64,000 bases of DNA from Stagnihabitans sp038231395 (GTDB lineage Bacteria; Pseudomonadota; Alphaproteobacteria; Rhodobacterales; Rhodobacteraceae). Positions 27,050-35,303 of this stretch are shown here, piece by piece. The position numbers and the translations under genes are program-made. The notes below the pieces were generated by a model. The model ran no database searches. It was not told the origin of the DNA and saw only the letters and a program-made list of their open reading frames with translations. Numbering within the stretch: position 1 is the first letter of the stretch; every line of letters begins with the position of its first letter. The stretch covers positions 17,893 to 81,892 of the forward strand of contig JBBRLL010000016.1 in NCBI GenBank assembly GCA_038231395.1, read 5' to 3'.

Positions 27050-27814
27050 TCAGCCGGAACTGATCACTGCAGTACGGGCCGGTCTGGCGTTTTCAGAGCC
27101 GACAAATTGCAGCCCGTATTCCAGATGGCGGCTGAGCAGATAGGAATAGGCCACGCGGTCGCGGGCCTTCAGCGCGCTGATGATTTCGCCGTGGGTCTGA
27201 TGGGTGTCGATCTGCACGGGCCGTTTGGCCTTGCCCACCCGCATGATGTGGGTGATCACCGCTTGCAGCAGGCGGTAGTTGGTCAGAAGGGTGCGGTTGC
27301 CCGCCAGCGTTACCAGCGCCTCGTGAAAAGCAAAGTCGCAGGCCGCAGCACCATCGACACCATCAACGTCCAGGATGCGGGCATTCACCGTGTCCAGATG
27401 GTTCAGGTCGTCGGCGGTAGCATGCAGGATGATGTGATCGCCGATGCCGACCTCGACGATCCGGCGATAGCCCTGCACATCCAGAAATGAGGCGGGTGAG
27501 ATGTCGTTCTGAAAGGCGAACAGTTTGCGAACCGCGTCTTCGTGGCGGTCACTGAGAACTGCGCCGATCTTGGGCCGCACTTCGACAATGCCGTACGCTT
27601 TCAGAACCTGCAGCGCCTCGCGCACGGTATTGCGCCCGGCCTGAAACAGTTCGCCAAGGTCGCGTTCGGTCGGCAAGGCATCGCCTATGATCAGATCACG
27701 GGTGCGAACCAGGTCGCGGATCTGTTCGACCAGACGATCCACGGCAGATACCTTTGCGGGTTCCTGTCCGGCATCCACGGCCATGCTGGCCAACAGGATC
27801 GCATTGTCGATCAT
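27050..27814 (-). CDS. GntR-family regulator, FadR/FCD subfamily
   Basis: About 254 residues. The winged helix (QIRDLVRTRDLIIGDALPTERDLGELFQAGRNTVREALQVLKAYGIVEVRPKIGA) lies near residues 31-85 and is followed by an all-helical FCD domain whose metal ligands may include the His residues in FHEALVTLAGN and THQTHGEIISALKARD. Such proteins sense sugar acids or other small carboxylates. The ATG at 27814 follows GGGAGG. It sits between the second ABC operon and the divergent catabolic operon and probably represses both; two inverted copies of a 13-bp site lie in the divergent spacer. Confidence 0.86.
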   Translation of the reverse strand: MIDNAILLASMAVDAGQEPAKVSAVDRLVEQIRDLVRTRDLIIGDALPTERDLGELFQAGRNTVREALQVLKAYGIVEVRPKIGAVLSDRHEDAVRKLFAFQNDISPASFLDVQGYRRIVEVGIGDHIILHATADDLNHLDTVNARILDVDGVDGAAACDFAFHEALVTLAGNRTLLTNYRLLQAVITHIMRVGKAKRPVQIDTHQTHGEIISALKARDRVAYSYLLSRHLEYGLQFVGSENARPARTAVISSG

Positions 27815-27841
27815 TAAAGGGCTTCCTCCCAGAAGGTTCCT

Positions 27842-27854
27842 ATTTGTTGGACCA
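27842..27854. promoter_or_regulatory. Candidate GntR operator, copy 1 (ATTTGTTGGACCA)
   Basis: This 13-mer is the exact reverse complement of the one at 27917-27929. Its core TTGGACCAA is a palindrome of the TTGG-N-CCAA kind bound by FadR/FCD regulators. It overlaps the leader just upstream of the gntR start and would suit autoregulation. Confidence 0.7.
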
Positions 27855-27916
27855 AGAATCATTTATAGTCAATAGATGTCGCGCGCCTAGATGTTCTTGC
27901 CTAAATTCCTGGATTG

Positions 27917-27929
27917 TGGTCCAACAAAT
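27917..27929. promoter_or_regulatory. Candidate GntR operator, copy 2 (TGGTCCAACAAAT)
   Basis: An inverted perfect copy of the 27842 site, 62 bases away and 35 bases before the start of the catabolic operon. It is well placed to repress that operon. Confidence 0.7.
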
Positions 27930-27963
27930 TTTCGGGTGAGTCGGATTTCGGGAGAGTGTTGAC

Positions 27964-29160
27964 ATGCAACCTATGCGGGAAACCTTGCGCTGGTATGGCC
28001 CGGATGACCCGGTCTCGCTGGACCATGTGAAACAGACCGGCGCCAGCGAAGTCGTCTCGGCCCTGCACCATATTTACGACGGCTCACCGTGGAGTGACGC
28101 TGACATCGCCAGGCAGAAGGCGCTGGTCCATGCGTCCGGTCTGCAATGGAAGGTGGTCGAAAGCATTCCGGTCCACAACCAGATCAAGATCGCCGGGCCG
28201 GAGCGGGCGAAGTATATCGGCTGGTACAAGGATACGATCCGCGCCTGCGCCCGTCAGGGCATCACCACGATCTGCTACAACTTCATGCCAGTGGTGGACT
28301 GGACCCGCACCGACCTGACCTACAAAATGCCATCGACCGGCTATGCCTTGCGCTTTGATGCGGTGGATTTTGCCGCTTATGACCTGTTCGTCCTTCGGCG
28401 TCCGCGCGTGACGCAGGATTACACCAACGCCCAGATCGCCGCCGCAGAGACCCGGTTCAAGGAACTGGCTGAGGATGCGATCAACCGCATCGAACGTATC
28501 CTGATTGCCGGTCTTCCCGCCAGCGAACGCAAATTCGACCGCAGCAGTTTCCTGAATGCGTTGTTGGAATACGACGGCATCTCTCCCGACGATCTGCGCG
28601 CCAACCTGCGAGAGTTCCTGAACGAGATCGTGCCGGTTGCCGAAGACAGCGGCGTTCAGATGTGCATCCACCCCGACGATCCGCCGTTCAGCCTGTACGG
28701 CCTGCCGCGCGTGGTTTCGACCGCTGCCGATGCCCGCTATATTCTGGGCTCGCCCGACCGGATGGCCAATGGCCTGACCTTCTGCACCGGCTCTTTCGGG
28801 GTGCGCGCCGACAATGACCTGGTCGCGATGATCCGCGAATTTGGGGCCCGCATCCATTTCGTCCACCTTCGTAACGTCGCCCGGGAACCGGATGGGTCGT
28901 TTCATGAGGCGGACCACCTTGGTGGATCGACCGACATGCCTGCCGTGGTCATTGCCCTGATGCAGGAACAGCAGCGCCGCCAGGATGCGGGGCGCGCCGA
29001 TTGGCAATTGCCGATGCGACCGGATCATGGCCATTTGCTGGCCGATGACATCGGCAAGACAAAGATCAATCCCGGTTATTCGCTGATCGGGCGGATGAAG
29101 GGCATGGCCGAACTGCGCGGCGTCATGCACGGCGTGATGGCGATGGAGCAGGCGACATGA
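27964..29160 (+). CDS. uxuA: Mannonate dehydratase (UxuA family), copy 2
   Basis: A 398-residue protein, the normal length for UxuA. It begins with RETLRWYGPDDPVSLDHVKQTGASEVVSALHHI and contains CYNFMPVVDWTRTDL, MCIHPDDPPFSLYGLPRVVST, LTFCTGSFGVRADNDL, HFVHLRNV and, near the end, RPDHGHLLADDIGK. These are the hallmark motifs of true mannonate dehydratase, including the metal-ligand His and Cys. It makes a 2-keto-3-deoxy acid from an aldonate. It is first in an operon with an RraA-like protein, a kinase and an enolase paralogue, and its stop overlaps the next start (ATGA). Confidence 0.9.
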   Translation: MQPMRETLRWYGPDDPVSLDHVKQTGASEVVSALHHIYDGSPWSDADIARQKALVHASGLQWKVVESIPVHNQIKIAGPERAKYIGWYKDTIRACARQGITTICYNFMPVVDWTRTDLTYKMPSTGYALRFDAVDFAAYDLFVLRRPRVTQDYTNAQIAAAETRFKELAEDAINRIERILIAGLPASERKFDRSSFLNALLEYDGISPDDLRANLREFLNEIVPVAEDSGVQMCIHPDDPPFSLYGLPRVVSTAADARYILGSPDRMANGLTFCTGSFGVRADNDLVAMIREFGARIHFVHLRNVAREPDGSFHEADHLGGSTDMPAVVIALMQEQQRRQDAGRADWQLPMRPDHGHLLADDIGKTKINPGYSLIGRMKGMAELRGVMHGVMAMEQAT

Positions 29161-29843
29161 CTTTCGCTGACGATCCCGCGCTTTTCGCCGCCATGCGGTC
29201 AAAACTGTTCACCGCCGTGGTCGGTGATATCCTTGATACGATGGGTCTGCTGCACCAATTCCTTCCGCCTCACATCAAGGCCCTGCGCGATGACATGGTG
29301 ACGATCGGCCGCGCCATGCCAGTGCTGGAAGCTGATTTCTTCGGGCTTAGCAACGCGGGTCATGCCGCCATCAGTGCAAAACCCTTTGGGCTGGTGTTCG
29401 AGGCGCTGGACAGCCTGAAGCCCAACGAGGTCTATGTGGCCTCCGGGTCCTCGCCCCGCTACGCCCTTTGGGGAGGGTTGATGACCGCCCGCGCATTGCA
29501 TCTCAAGGCCGCTGGCGTTGTGGCGGACGGCTATGTGCGCGACACGGCAGAGATCCTGTCGCTGAATTTCCCGACATTCGGCTACGGCTCTTACGCGCAG
29601 GATCAGGGCCAGCGTGGCAAGGTGGTGGACTACGGCGTACCCATAGAAATCGCAGGCATTCGCATCCGTCCGGGCGACCTGATTTTCGGCGACCGCGACG
29701 GTGTGTTGGTGATCCCGCGCGAGGCCGAGGAGCAGGCGATCAGATTGGCGTTTGAAAAGGCCGCGACAGAAAACAAGGTGCGGCTGGCGATTGAAGGCGG
29801 GATGAGCACGGTCGAAGCCTTTGCACGGTTCGGCGTGATGTAG
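29157..29843 (+). CDS. RraA/HMG-aldolase-family protein
   Basis: A 228-residue alpha/beta swivelling-domain protein with KLFTAVVGDILDTMG near the N-terminus, the active-site loop GGLMTARALHLKAAGVVADGYVRD (Arg and Asp of GxxxD/R type near residues 123-127) and GDLIFGDRDGVLVIP. Family members include 4-hydroxy-4-methyl-2-oxoglutarate aldolase and oxaloacetate decarboxylase, as well as the RNase E inhibitor RraA. In a sugar-acid operon a metal-dependent retro-aldol or decarboxylating enzyme acting on the keto-deoxy acid is the more plausible role. Confidence 0.78.
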   Translation: MTFADDPALFAAMRSKLFTAVVGDILDTMGLLHQFLPPHIKALRDDMVTIGRAMPVLEADFFGLSNAGHAAISAKPFGLVFEALDSLKPNEVYVASGSSPRYALWGGLMTARALHLKAAGVVADGYVRDTAEILSLNFPTFGYGSYAQDQGQRGKVVDYGVPIEIAGIRIRPGDLIFGDRDGVLVIPREAEEQAIRLAFEKAATENKVRLAIEGGMSTVEAFARFGVM

Positions 29844-29866
29844 GGCAAAGCCTTGGGAGGGTCGTC

Positions 29867-30865
29867 ATGTCAAGCGCCAGAAGCCTGACCTGGTCGCATG
29901 GTGTCGTCAGCGTAGAGACCTTGGGTGCCATGCTGGGTCCGACGCTGTTCGTGTTGCCCGATGGGCGGCAGATTGCGCCTTTTCACATCGCACCCTGGTT
30001 TGACGGCGATCAGGCGGTGAACCAGCCCGGCATCCTTCAGCGTCTGCGCGGCGAATGGCCTTGCGTGCCGTTTGGCGCAGCAAGTCCTCGCACAGCGCAG
30101 GATGGTTGGCCCGCCTCTGACCCCGCACAGGAACCTGACCGGTTTCCGCATGGTTATGGATCCAATCATGACTGGCGCTGGCTGGATGCGGCCAAGGACG
30201 AAATCGCTTTGGCGATTGACTATCCCGCCGCCCACTCGATTGCCGGACTTGAGCGGTGGGTTAAACCCGTGGCGGGCGAACCTGCGCTCGACTTTATCCT
30301 GTGCATCAAAGCCCGGCGGGATTGCGTTCTGCCCATCGGCCTGCATCCGGTGTTCCGGTTGGCTGCCACTGCCGGTGCCATGCGGCTGGCCATAAACGCC
30401 AAGGCGGCTTGCACCTTTCCGGGGCCAGTTGATGCGTCGTCAATCTTTGTGCCCGGACAGATCGTTCAGGACTGGGACAGCATTGCGCTGAAGGATGGGG
30501 GCACACTGGACCCGGCCACGCTGCCGCTGGTCCAGCATACCGAAGATCTGCTGCAATTGCTTCAGGTCGGCGGCCATGCTGAACTTTGCAACCGCGCCGA
30601 AAACTACCGCGTGCGGCTTGACTGGAATGCCGACCACTTTCCCGATCTGCTGTTGTGGTTCAGCAATTACGGTCGCTCGCATCCCCCTTGGAACGGGCGG
30701 CATCTGGCATTGGGGGTGGAGCCGGTTTGCGCCGCCTTCGACCTTGGCACCCAAATCTCCACCGCCCCGAACCCGATCAACGCGCGTGGCGGCCCGACCG
30801 CTTACGCCTTTCGCGCCGGCGAGGTCTTTGAAACCCGCTACCGCGTGACGGTGGATGCGCCATGA
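29867..30865 (+). CDS. Galactose-mutarotase-like protein of unknown specificity
   Basis: 332 residues with features of the aldose-1-epimerase/galactose mutarotase beta-sandwich: HGYGSNHDW early, IGLHPVFRL in the middle with a His as in the active site, and LLLWFSNYGRSHPPWNGRHLALGVEPVCAAFDLG near the end. The central GLHPVFRL and the VEPV Glu are where catalytic His and Glu are expected. There is no signal peptide, so it would act in the cytoplasm, interconverting anomers of a sugar or sugar acid. GGGAGGG lies a few bases upstream of the ATG. It overlaps the kinase gene (ATGA). The family assignment is from pattern reading and moderate. Confidence 0.6.
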   Translation: MSSARSLTWSHGVVSVETLGAMLGPTLFVLPDGRQIAPFHIAPWFDGDQAVNQPGILQRLRGEWPCVPFGAASPRTAQDGWPASDPAQEPDRFPHGYGSNHDWRWLDAAKDEIALAIDYPAAHSIAGLERWVKPVAGEPALDFILCIKARRDCVLPIGLHPVFRLAATAGAMRLAINAKAACTFPGPVDASSIFVPGQIVQDWDSIALKDGGTLDPATLPLVQHTEDLLQLLQVGGHAELCNRAENYRVRLDWNADHFPDLLLWFSNYGRSHPPWNGRHLALGVEPVCAAFDLGTQISTAPNPINARGGPTAYAFRAGEVFETRYRVTVDAP

Positions 30866-31869
30866 GCGATGACTTCGCCGCCCGCTGCCGCCGCCTGCTG
30901 GCCGAATTGGACCTGACTGCGCCGGATGACGCCCTTGAAGTGACCCCGCTGACCGGCGGCGTAGCCTCCGACATCGCGCTGGTGCAGGCCGGAGCGCGGC
31001 GCTGGTGCGTCAAGTTCGCACTGGCCCAATTGAAGGTGGCGGCGGTCTGGATGGCCCCGGTCCATCGCAACAAAGCAGAATATAGTTGGCTTCTGGCTGC
31101 ATCGCAGGTCGCCCCGGCATCGGTCCCCCGGCTTTACGGTCGGTCCGACCGCGAAGGCGGCTTTGCGATGGAGTATCTTGCGGGCGATCACATCTATCTG
31201 TGGAAAACCGCTTTGCTGCACGAACAGCCCGATCAGGGCGAGGCTGCTGCCGTTGGTGCAGTGCTGGGGCAAATCCACGCGGCATCGGCTCAGCCCGGTT
31301 TCGATGCCAGCCCCTTCCACAACCGTGATGATTTCTGTGCTATCCGGATAGAGCCCTATCTGATGTTCACAGCATCCCGCTATCCGGTTGTGGCAGACAG
31401 GCTTCGCTCCCTTTCTGACCGATATTACGCCGCTGACCGCGTTCTGGTTCATGGCGACGTCAGCCCGAAAAACATCCTGTTCCGCAAAGCAACACCAGTG
31501 ATCCTAGATGCAGAATGTGCCACGATGGGCGATGCCAGTTTCGACACCGCCTTCTGTCTTAACCACCTGATCCTGAAGGCGCTGCATTTGCCGCAAAGCC
31601 GCGACCGCCTTTTGGCTAATGTTTTGCAGTTCTGGCGGGCCTATGCTGGCAGTGTGACATGGGAAGACGCCGCCGCACTTGAAGCCCGCACATGTGAGAT
31701 GATTCCGGCGCTGATGCTTGCCCGCGTCGACGGGAAATCGCCGGTGGAATATCTGACCGAGGCGAGCCGCGCATGGATCCGACGTGTCGCCGTGCCCCTG
31801 ATTACTGGGCCAAAGACCACCCTGACCGACCTGATCCGGTTGCTGCGATCTGAATTCGAAGGAACCTGA
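30862..31869 (+). CDS. APH-family small-molecule kinase
   Basis: 335 residues with the aminoglycoside phosphotransferase/choline kinase fold: Lys51 in CVKFAL (ATP lysine), the Brenner motif HGDVSPKNILF (His197, Asp199, Asn204) and the metal-binding DAECATMGD (Asp216). EYLAGDHIYLWK is also typical of sugar- or methylthioribose-kinase-like members. It lies directly before an enolase paralogue, four bases apart, so its product is probably the phosphorylated substrate of that protein. Resistance to aminoglycosides is unlikely in this context. The substrate cannot be read from the sequence. Confidence 0.8.
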   Translation: MSDDFAARCRRLLAELDLTAPDDALEVTPLTGGVASDIALVQAGARRWCVKFALAQLKVAAVWMAPVHRNKAEYSWLLAASQVAPASVPRLYGRSDREGGFAMEYLAGDHIYLWKTALLHEQPDQGEAAAVGAVLGQIHAASAQPGFDASPFHNRDDFCAIRIEPYLMFTASRYPVVADRLRSLSDRYYAADRVLVHGDVSPKNILFRKATPVILDAECATMGDASFDTAFCLNHLILKALHLPQSRDRLLANVLQFWRAYAGSVTWEDAAALEARTCEMIPALMLARVDGKSPVEYLTEASRAWIRRVAVPLITGPKTTLTDLIRLLRSEFEGT

Positions 31870-31872
31870 GGC

Positions 31873-33189
31873 GTGAGTGCAATCAAATCTGTCAAGGGCC
31901 GCCGGGTCTGGGACTCCCGCGGCAATCCCACGGTGGAAGTGGAGGTGATCCTGGACAACGGCACCAAGGGACGGGCCATCGCCCCTGCTGGCGCGTCGCG
32001 CGGCTCACGCGAGGCCATCGACCTGCGCGATGGCGGTCTTGCCTTACGTGGTCTTGGCGTGCAAATGGCGCTGAAATCCGTGCAATCCCGCATTGCCCCC
32101 GCACTTGCGGGCCTAGATGCAACGGATCAGGCCGCAGTCGATGCGGCGATTATCGCACTCGACCCTTCGCCACTGAAGGAAACCCTCGGCGGGAACGCCG
32201 CCATAGCGGCTTCATTGGCCGTACTTCACGCCGCCGCCGCCGATGCGGGTTTGCCACTTTGGCAGCATGTCGCCCATATCAGCGGTCAAACCCCGTCACT
32301 GCCTTTGCCCGAAATCCAGATCTTTGGCGGGGGTGCCCATGCCGGTCGCCAGATCGACGTGCAGGATTTTCTGATCATGGTGCCGGGTTCTGCCAGCTTT
32401 GACGACGTCATGGAAGTGACAAGCGCGGTCTATTTCGCCGCCGGTGATATCCTGAAACGCAAGGGCAAGCTGGCCGGTGTCGCGGATGAGGGTGGCTGGT
32501 GGCCGCAGTTCGCCAGCAACGAAGAAGCGCTGGAGACTTTGGTTGCCGCGATAGAATTGGCCGGTGAAAAGCCCGGTGACCGCGTCGTCCTGTCACTGGA
32601 CATCGCCGCGTCGGAATTTGGCAGAAACGGGCGCTACCGACTGGCGCTGGAAGACCGCGAGATGGAGACGGCTGGGCTGATTGACATGCTGGGCCGCTGG
32701 ATTGACAGCTATCCCATCGTGTCGATCGAAGACCCGGTTGCCGAAGATGACACGGCCGGCATGGTGGAATTCACCCGCCGTTTTGGCGACCGCGTGCAGA
32801 TCATCGGCGACGACTATCTGGTGACCAATGCTGCCTTGATCGACCAGGCGGCGCGGGACGGAGCCTGCAACGCGGTGCTGATCAAGGTCAATCAGGCCGG
32901 AACGGTCACCGAGGCTTTGTCAGCCTTTGCCGCTGCACAACGGGCGGGTTGGGGTGCTGTGGTTTCGGCCCGGTCGGGGGAAACCGAAGATGTCTCGATC
33001 AGCCATCTGGCGACCGGACTGGGCTGCGGGCAATTGAAGGTCGGCTCTTTCACCCGGTCGGAGCGCATGGCGAAATGGAACGAGTGCCTGCGCATTCAGG
33101 ATATGCCCGGAGCAGGTCGTTTCGTAGGCGGCGCACCCCTGGCGCGGACATGGTGGGGCAGGCAGACCGCCGCAAAGACCGTCACATGA
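31873..33189 (+). CDS. Enolase paralogue with altered active site
   Basis: 438 residues, collinear with enolase. Kept: loop Ser42 (AGASRGS), His156 (GGAHAG), Glu206 (ADEGG), metal ligands Asp243 (DIAASEF), Glu286 (SIEDP) and Asp313 (GDD), the base Lys338 (IKVNQ), phosphate-binding Arg367-Ser368 and Lys389. Changed: the motif SHRSGETED is SARSGETED (Ala366 replaces the active-site His), and QEFM is QDFL (Asp165 replaces the Glu that helps bind the leaving C3 hydroxyl). So phosphate, metal and proton-abstraction machinery remain, while the pocket around C3 is altered. In an operon with a kinase and sugar-acid enzymes this suggests a larger 2-phospho acid as substrate rather than glycolytic 2-phosphoglycerate; a weak or normal enolase activity cannot be excluded. 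The start lacks a strong ribosome site and may be coupled to the kinase. Confidence 0.85.
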   Translation: MSAIKSVKGRRVWDSRGNPTVEVEVILDNGTKGRAIAPAGASRGSREAIDLRDGGLALRGLGVQMALKSVQSRIAPALAGLDATDQAAVDAAIIALDPSPLKETLGGNAAIAASLAVLHAAAADAGLPLWQHVAHISGQTPSLPLPEIQIFGGGAHAGRQIDVQDFLIMVPGSASFDDVMEVTSAVYFAAGDILKRKGKLAGVADEGGWWPQFASNEEALETLVAAIELAGEKPGDRVVLSLDIAASEFGRNGRYRLALEDREMETAGLIDMLGRWIDSYPIVSIEDPVAEDDTAGMVEFTRRFGDRVQIIGDDYLVTNAALIDQAARDGACNAVLIKVNQAGTVTEALSAFAAAQRAGWGAVVSARSGETEDVSISHLATGLGCGQLKVGSFTRSERMAKWNECLRIQDMPGAGRFVGGAPLARTWWGRQTAAKTVT

Positions 33190-33235
33190 TCCCCGCCCAA
33201 ACCGCCATTCCATCGAAAACGTCAAGGAGACCATC

Positions 33236-33982
33236 ATGGATATGACACACCGACTTGCCGGCAAGATTGCCGTCGTGACCGCAGCCGGACAAGGCATCGG
33301 GCGCGCCATCGCCGAACGGTTCGTGGTCGAAGGGGCAACAGTTTTCGCCTCGGACCTGAACGGCGCCTTGCTGGACGGCCTGCAAGGTGCCACCACGCAC
33401 GTGCTGGACGGCACCGACCACGACGCGGTCCACGCCTATTTTAGAAACTTCGAAAAGATCGACGCCTTGGTCCATGCGGTGGGGTACGTCCACCAGGGCA
33501 CCATCGAGGAATGCACGCCGCAAGACTGGCGCCGGTCTTGCAGCATCACGCTGGACAGCGCCTTCAACGTGCTGGGGGCAGCGGTCCCGAAGATGAAAGC
33601 CAACGGCGGCAGCATCATCACCATCGGCTCGGTTGCAGGTTCGACCAAGGGCTTTGCCAAACGCGCGGCTTACGGTGCCGCCAAGGCGGGTGTCATCGGG
33701 CTGACCAAGGCGATGGCAGCCGATTACCTGAGTTTTGGCATCCGCTGCAACTCGGTCTGCCCCGGCACCGTGGACAGCCCCAGCCTGCGCGCGCGGATTG
33801 ACGAAATGGGCGCGCGTCTGGGCAGCGCCGAGGAAGGTTATCGCTTTTTTATCAGTCGCCAGCCAGCCGGTCGCTTCGGCAAACCAGAGGAAATTGCGGG
33901 CCTGTGTGCGTTTCTTGCCTCGGATGACGGGGCCTTTATGACAGGTCAGGCCATCAACATCGACGGCGGCATCACCATCTGA
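33236..33982 (+). CDS. SDR oxidoreductase resembling 2-keto-3-deoxy sugar acid dehydrogenases
   Basis: A 248-residue classical SDR with TAAGQGIG (residues 15-22), Asp40 for NAD, Ser132, Tyr146 and Lys150 (YGAAK). NSVCPGTVDSPSLRARI and RQPAGRFGKPEEIAGLCAFLASDDGAFMTGQ are features I associate with 2-keto-3-deoxy-L-fuconate dehydrogenase and its relatives. It may oxidise the keto-deoxy acid made by the dehydratase at the start of the operon. GGAG precedes the ATG. It is the last gene of the operon. Confidence 0.83.
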   Translation: MDMTHRLAGKIAVVTAAGQGIGRAIAERFVVEGATVFASDLNGALLDGLQGATTHVLDGTDHDAVHAYFRNFEKIDALVHAVGYVHQGTIEECTPQDWRRSCSITLDSAFNVLGAAVPKMKANGGSIITIGSVAGSTKGFAKRAAYGAAKAGVIGLTKAMAADYLSFGIRCNSVCPGTVDSPSLRARIDEMGARLGSAEEGYRFFISRQPAGRFGKPEEIAGLCAFLASDDGAFMTGQAINIDGGITI

Positions 33983-34274
33983 CGCGCACGAGTTGGAAGC
34001 CAGTTGGCACGCGGAACGCGACACACGGTCGGGTCGGCAGAAGTCGCGGAAGCAATGTGAACGCGGAACTGCTCAAACGGGGGCACTTCATCGGCATTGC
34101 GACGGGTGACCAAGAATAGCCCAGAAGATTGATGTGGCACTAACATGGCAATGTAGGGGGCTTGAGCACTTGTGACGCCGAGGGCCACTTTGCGTATCCG
34201 GCAACGCCTTATTGGCACGGCAGCAAACGACCGTCGCGTTGCAAACTCCGACCCCGCATTCCTACCAAGCTGGG

Positions 34275-35183
34275 TCACGCAGAGCTTTGGTCGGACAGGA
34301 TGGCCCTGATCTTACGGCCCGCGAAATCCAGAAATGCCCTCAGCTTCAGCGGGATGATGCCTTGGCCATCATAGACCAGACTGACGGGAATTGGGCCTGA
34401 GGCGAAGTCAGGAAGAACCTCGACCAATGTGCCTGCCGACAGGGCCGCTGCCGCTTGATAAGACAGAACCCTTGTAATGCCCAAACCCGCGATGGCCGCA
34501 TCCAGTGCCGCCTCGGCCGTATTCAGGACCAACCGCGACCGGACCTGAACAGGCTGTTCGTTGCCATCATGTCCAAAGCGCCAGCGGTCGGCGTCGGCAA
34601 AAGCGGTGAACGTGATGCCATCGTGGCCGGACAGATCAGCGGGTTGCAACGGGATCCCGCGTTGTGCGAGGTAGGTCGGGGTGGCGCAGGTGATCCGGCG
34701 CACCTGCCCGAGGCGGATCGCCATCAGGCTGCTGTCAGGCAAGGCACCGATCCGCAAGGCAAGGTCGATGTGATCCTCGATCAGATGTGAAAGCCTGTCC
34801 GACAGCATCAGCCGGATGTCGATATCTGGGTAGGTCCGCAAGAAATCCATGACCACCGGCAACAGGTGCATCCGGCCGAAAACCACCGGAGCGGTGATGA
34901 CAAGCTCTCCCTTTGCGGCAGAATATTCGCCAGCGGCAGCGCGTTCTGCGGCCACCACTTCGGCCAGAATCCGTCTGGCGGCTGCGCCATAGGTCTGACC
35001 GACCTCTGTCAGCGAGACCTTGCGGCTGGATCGCACCAAAAGCCGCGCGCCAAGATGCGCCTCAAGATCCGCAATCTTGCGGCTGATTGTGGACAGCGGC
35101 ACGCCAAGCGCCCGGCCAGCGCCCGACAGGCTGCCCGCGTCCGTCACGGCCAGCAGAGTCTTCATCGCGTCAAGGCGATCCAT
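34275..35183 (-). CDS. LysR-family transcriptional regulator
   Basis: About 302 residues: winged helix DAMKTLLAVTDAGSLSGAGRALGVPLSTISRKIADLEAHLG, then SSRKVSLTEVGQTYG, effector domain from GELVITAPVVFGRMHLLPVV. It belongs to the CrgA/DmlR-like subgroup. The ATG at 35183 has GGGAG upstream and is chosen over an ATG at 35234. It is divergent from three small genes (AhpD-like, NTF2-like, PNPOx-like) and likely controls them in response to an oxidant or electrophile. Confidence 0.85.
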   Translation of the reverse strand: MDRLDAMKTLLAVTDAGSLSGAGRALGVPLSTISRKIADLEAHLGARLLVRSSRKVSLTEVGQTYGAAARRILAEVVAAERAAAGEYSAAKGELVITAPVVFGRMHLLPVVMDFLRTYPDIDIRLMLSDRLSHLIEDHIDLALRIGALPDSSLMAIRLGQVRRITCATPTYLAQRGIPLQPADLSGHDGITFTAFADADRWRFGHDGNEQPVQVRSRLVLNTAEAALDAAIAGLGITRVLSYQAAAALSAGTLVEVLPDFASGPIPVSLVYDGQGIIPLKLRAFLDFAGRKIRAILSDQSSA

Positions 35184-35303
35184 GTTTGCTCCCGATAAAT
35201 GGAAGGGTGACTTCCAATCTTCGCGTATTATCATAAGAAATGGAAGGTCGTAGATATCCTGTCATCAAAAGCCACTTCCGGCGCAGATCGAAAGGACCAC
35301 CCG

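Noticed and set aside
30862..31869. Aminoglycoside resistance gene
   Set aside because: The APH fold is shared by many metabolic kinases, and overlaps with sugar-acid genes point to a catabolic role.
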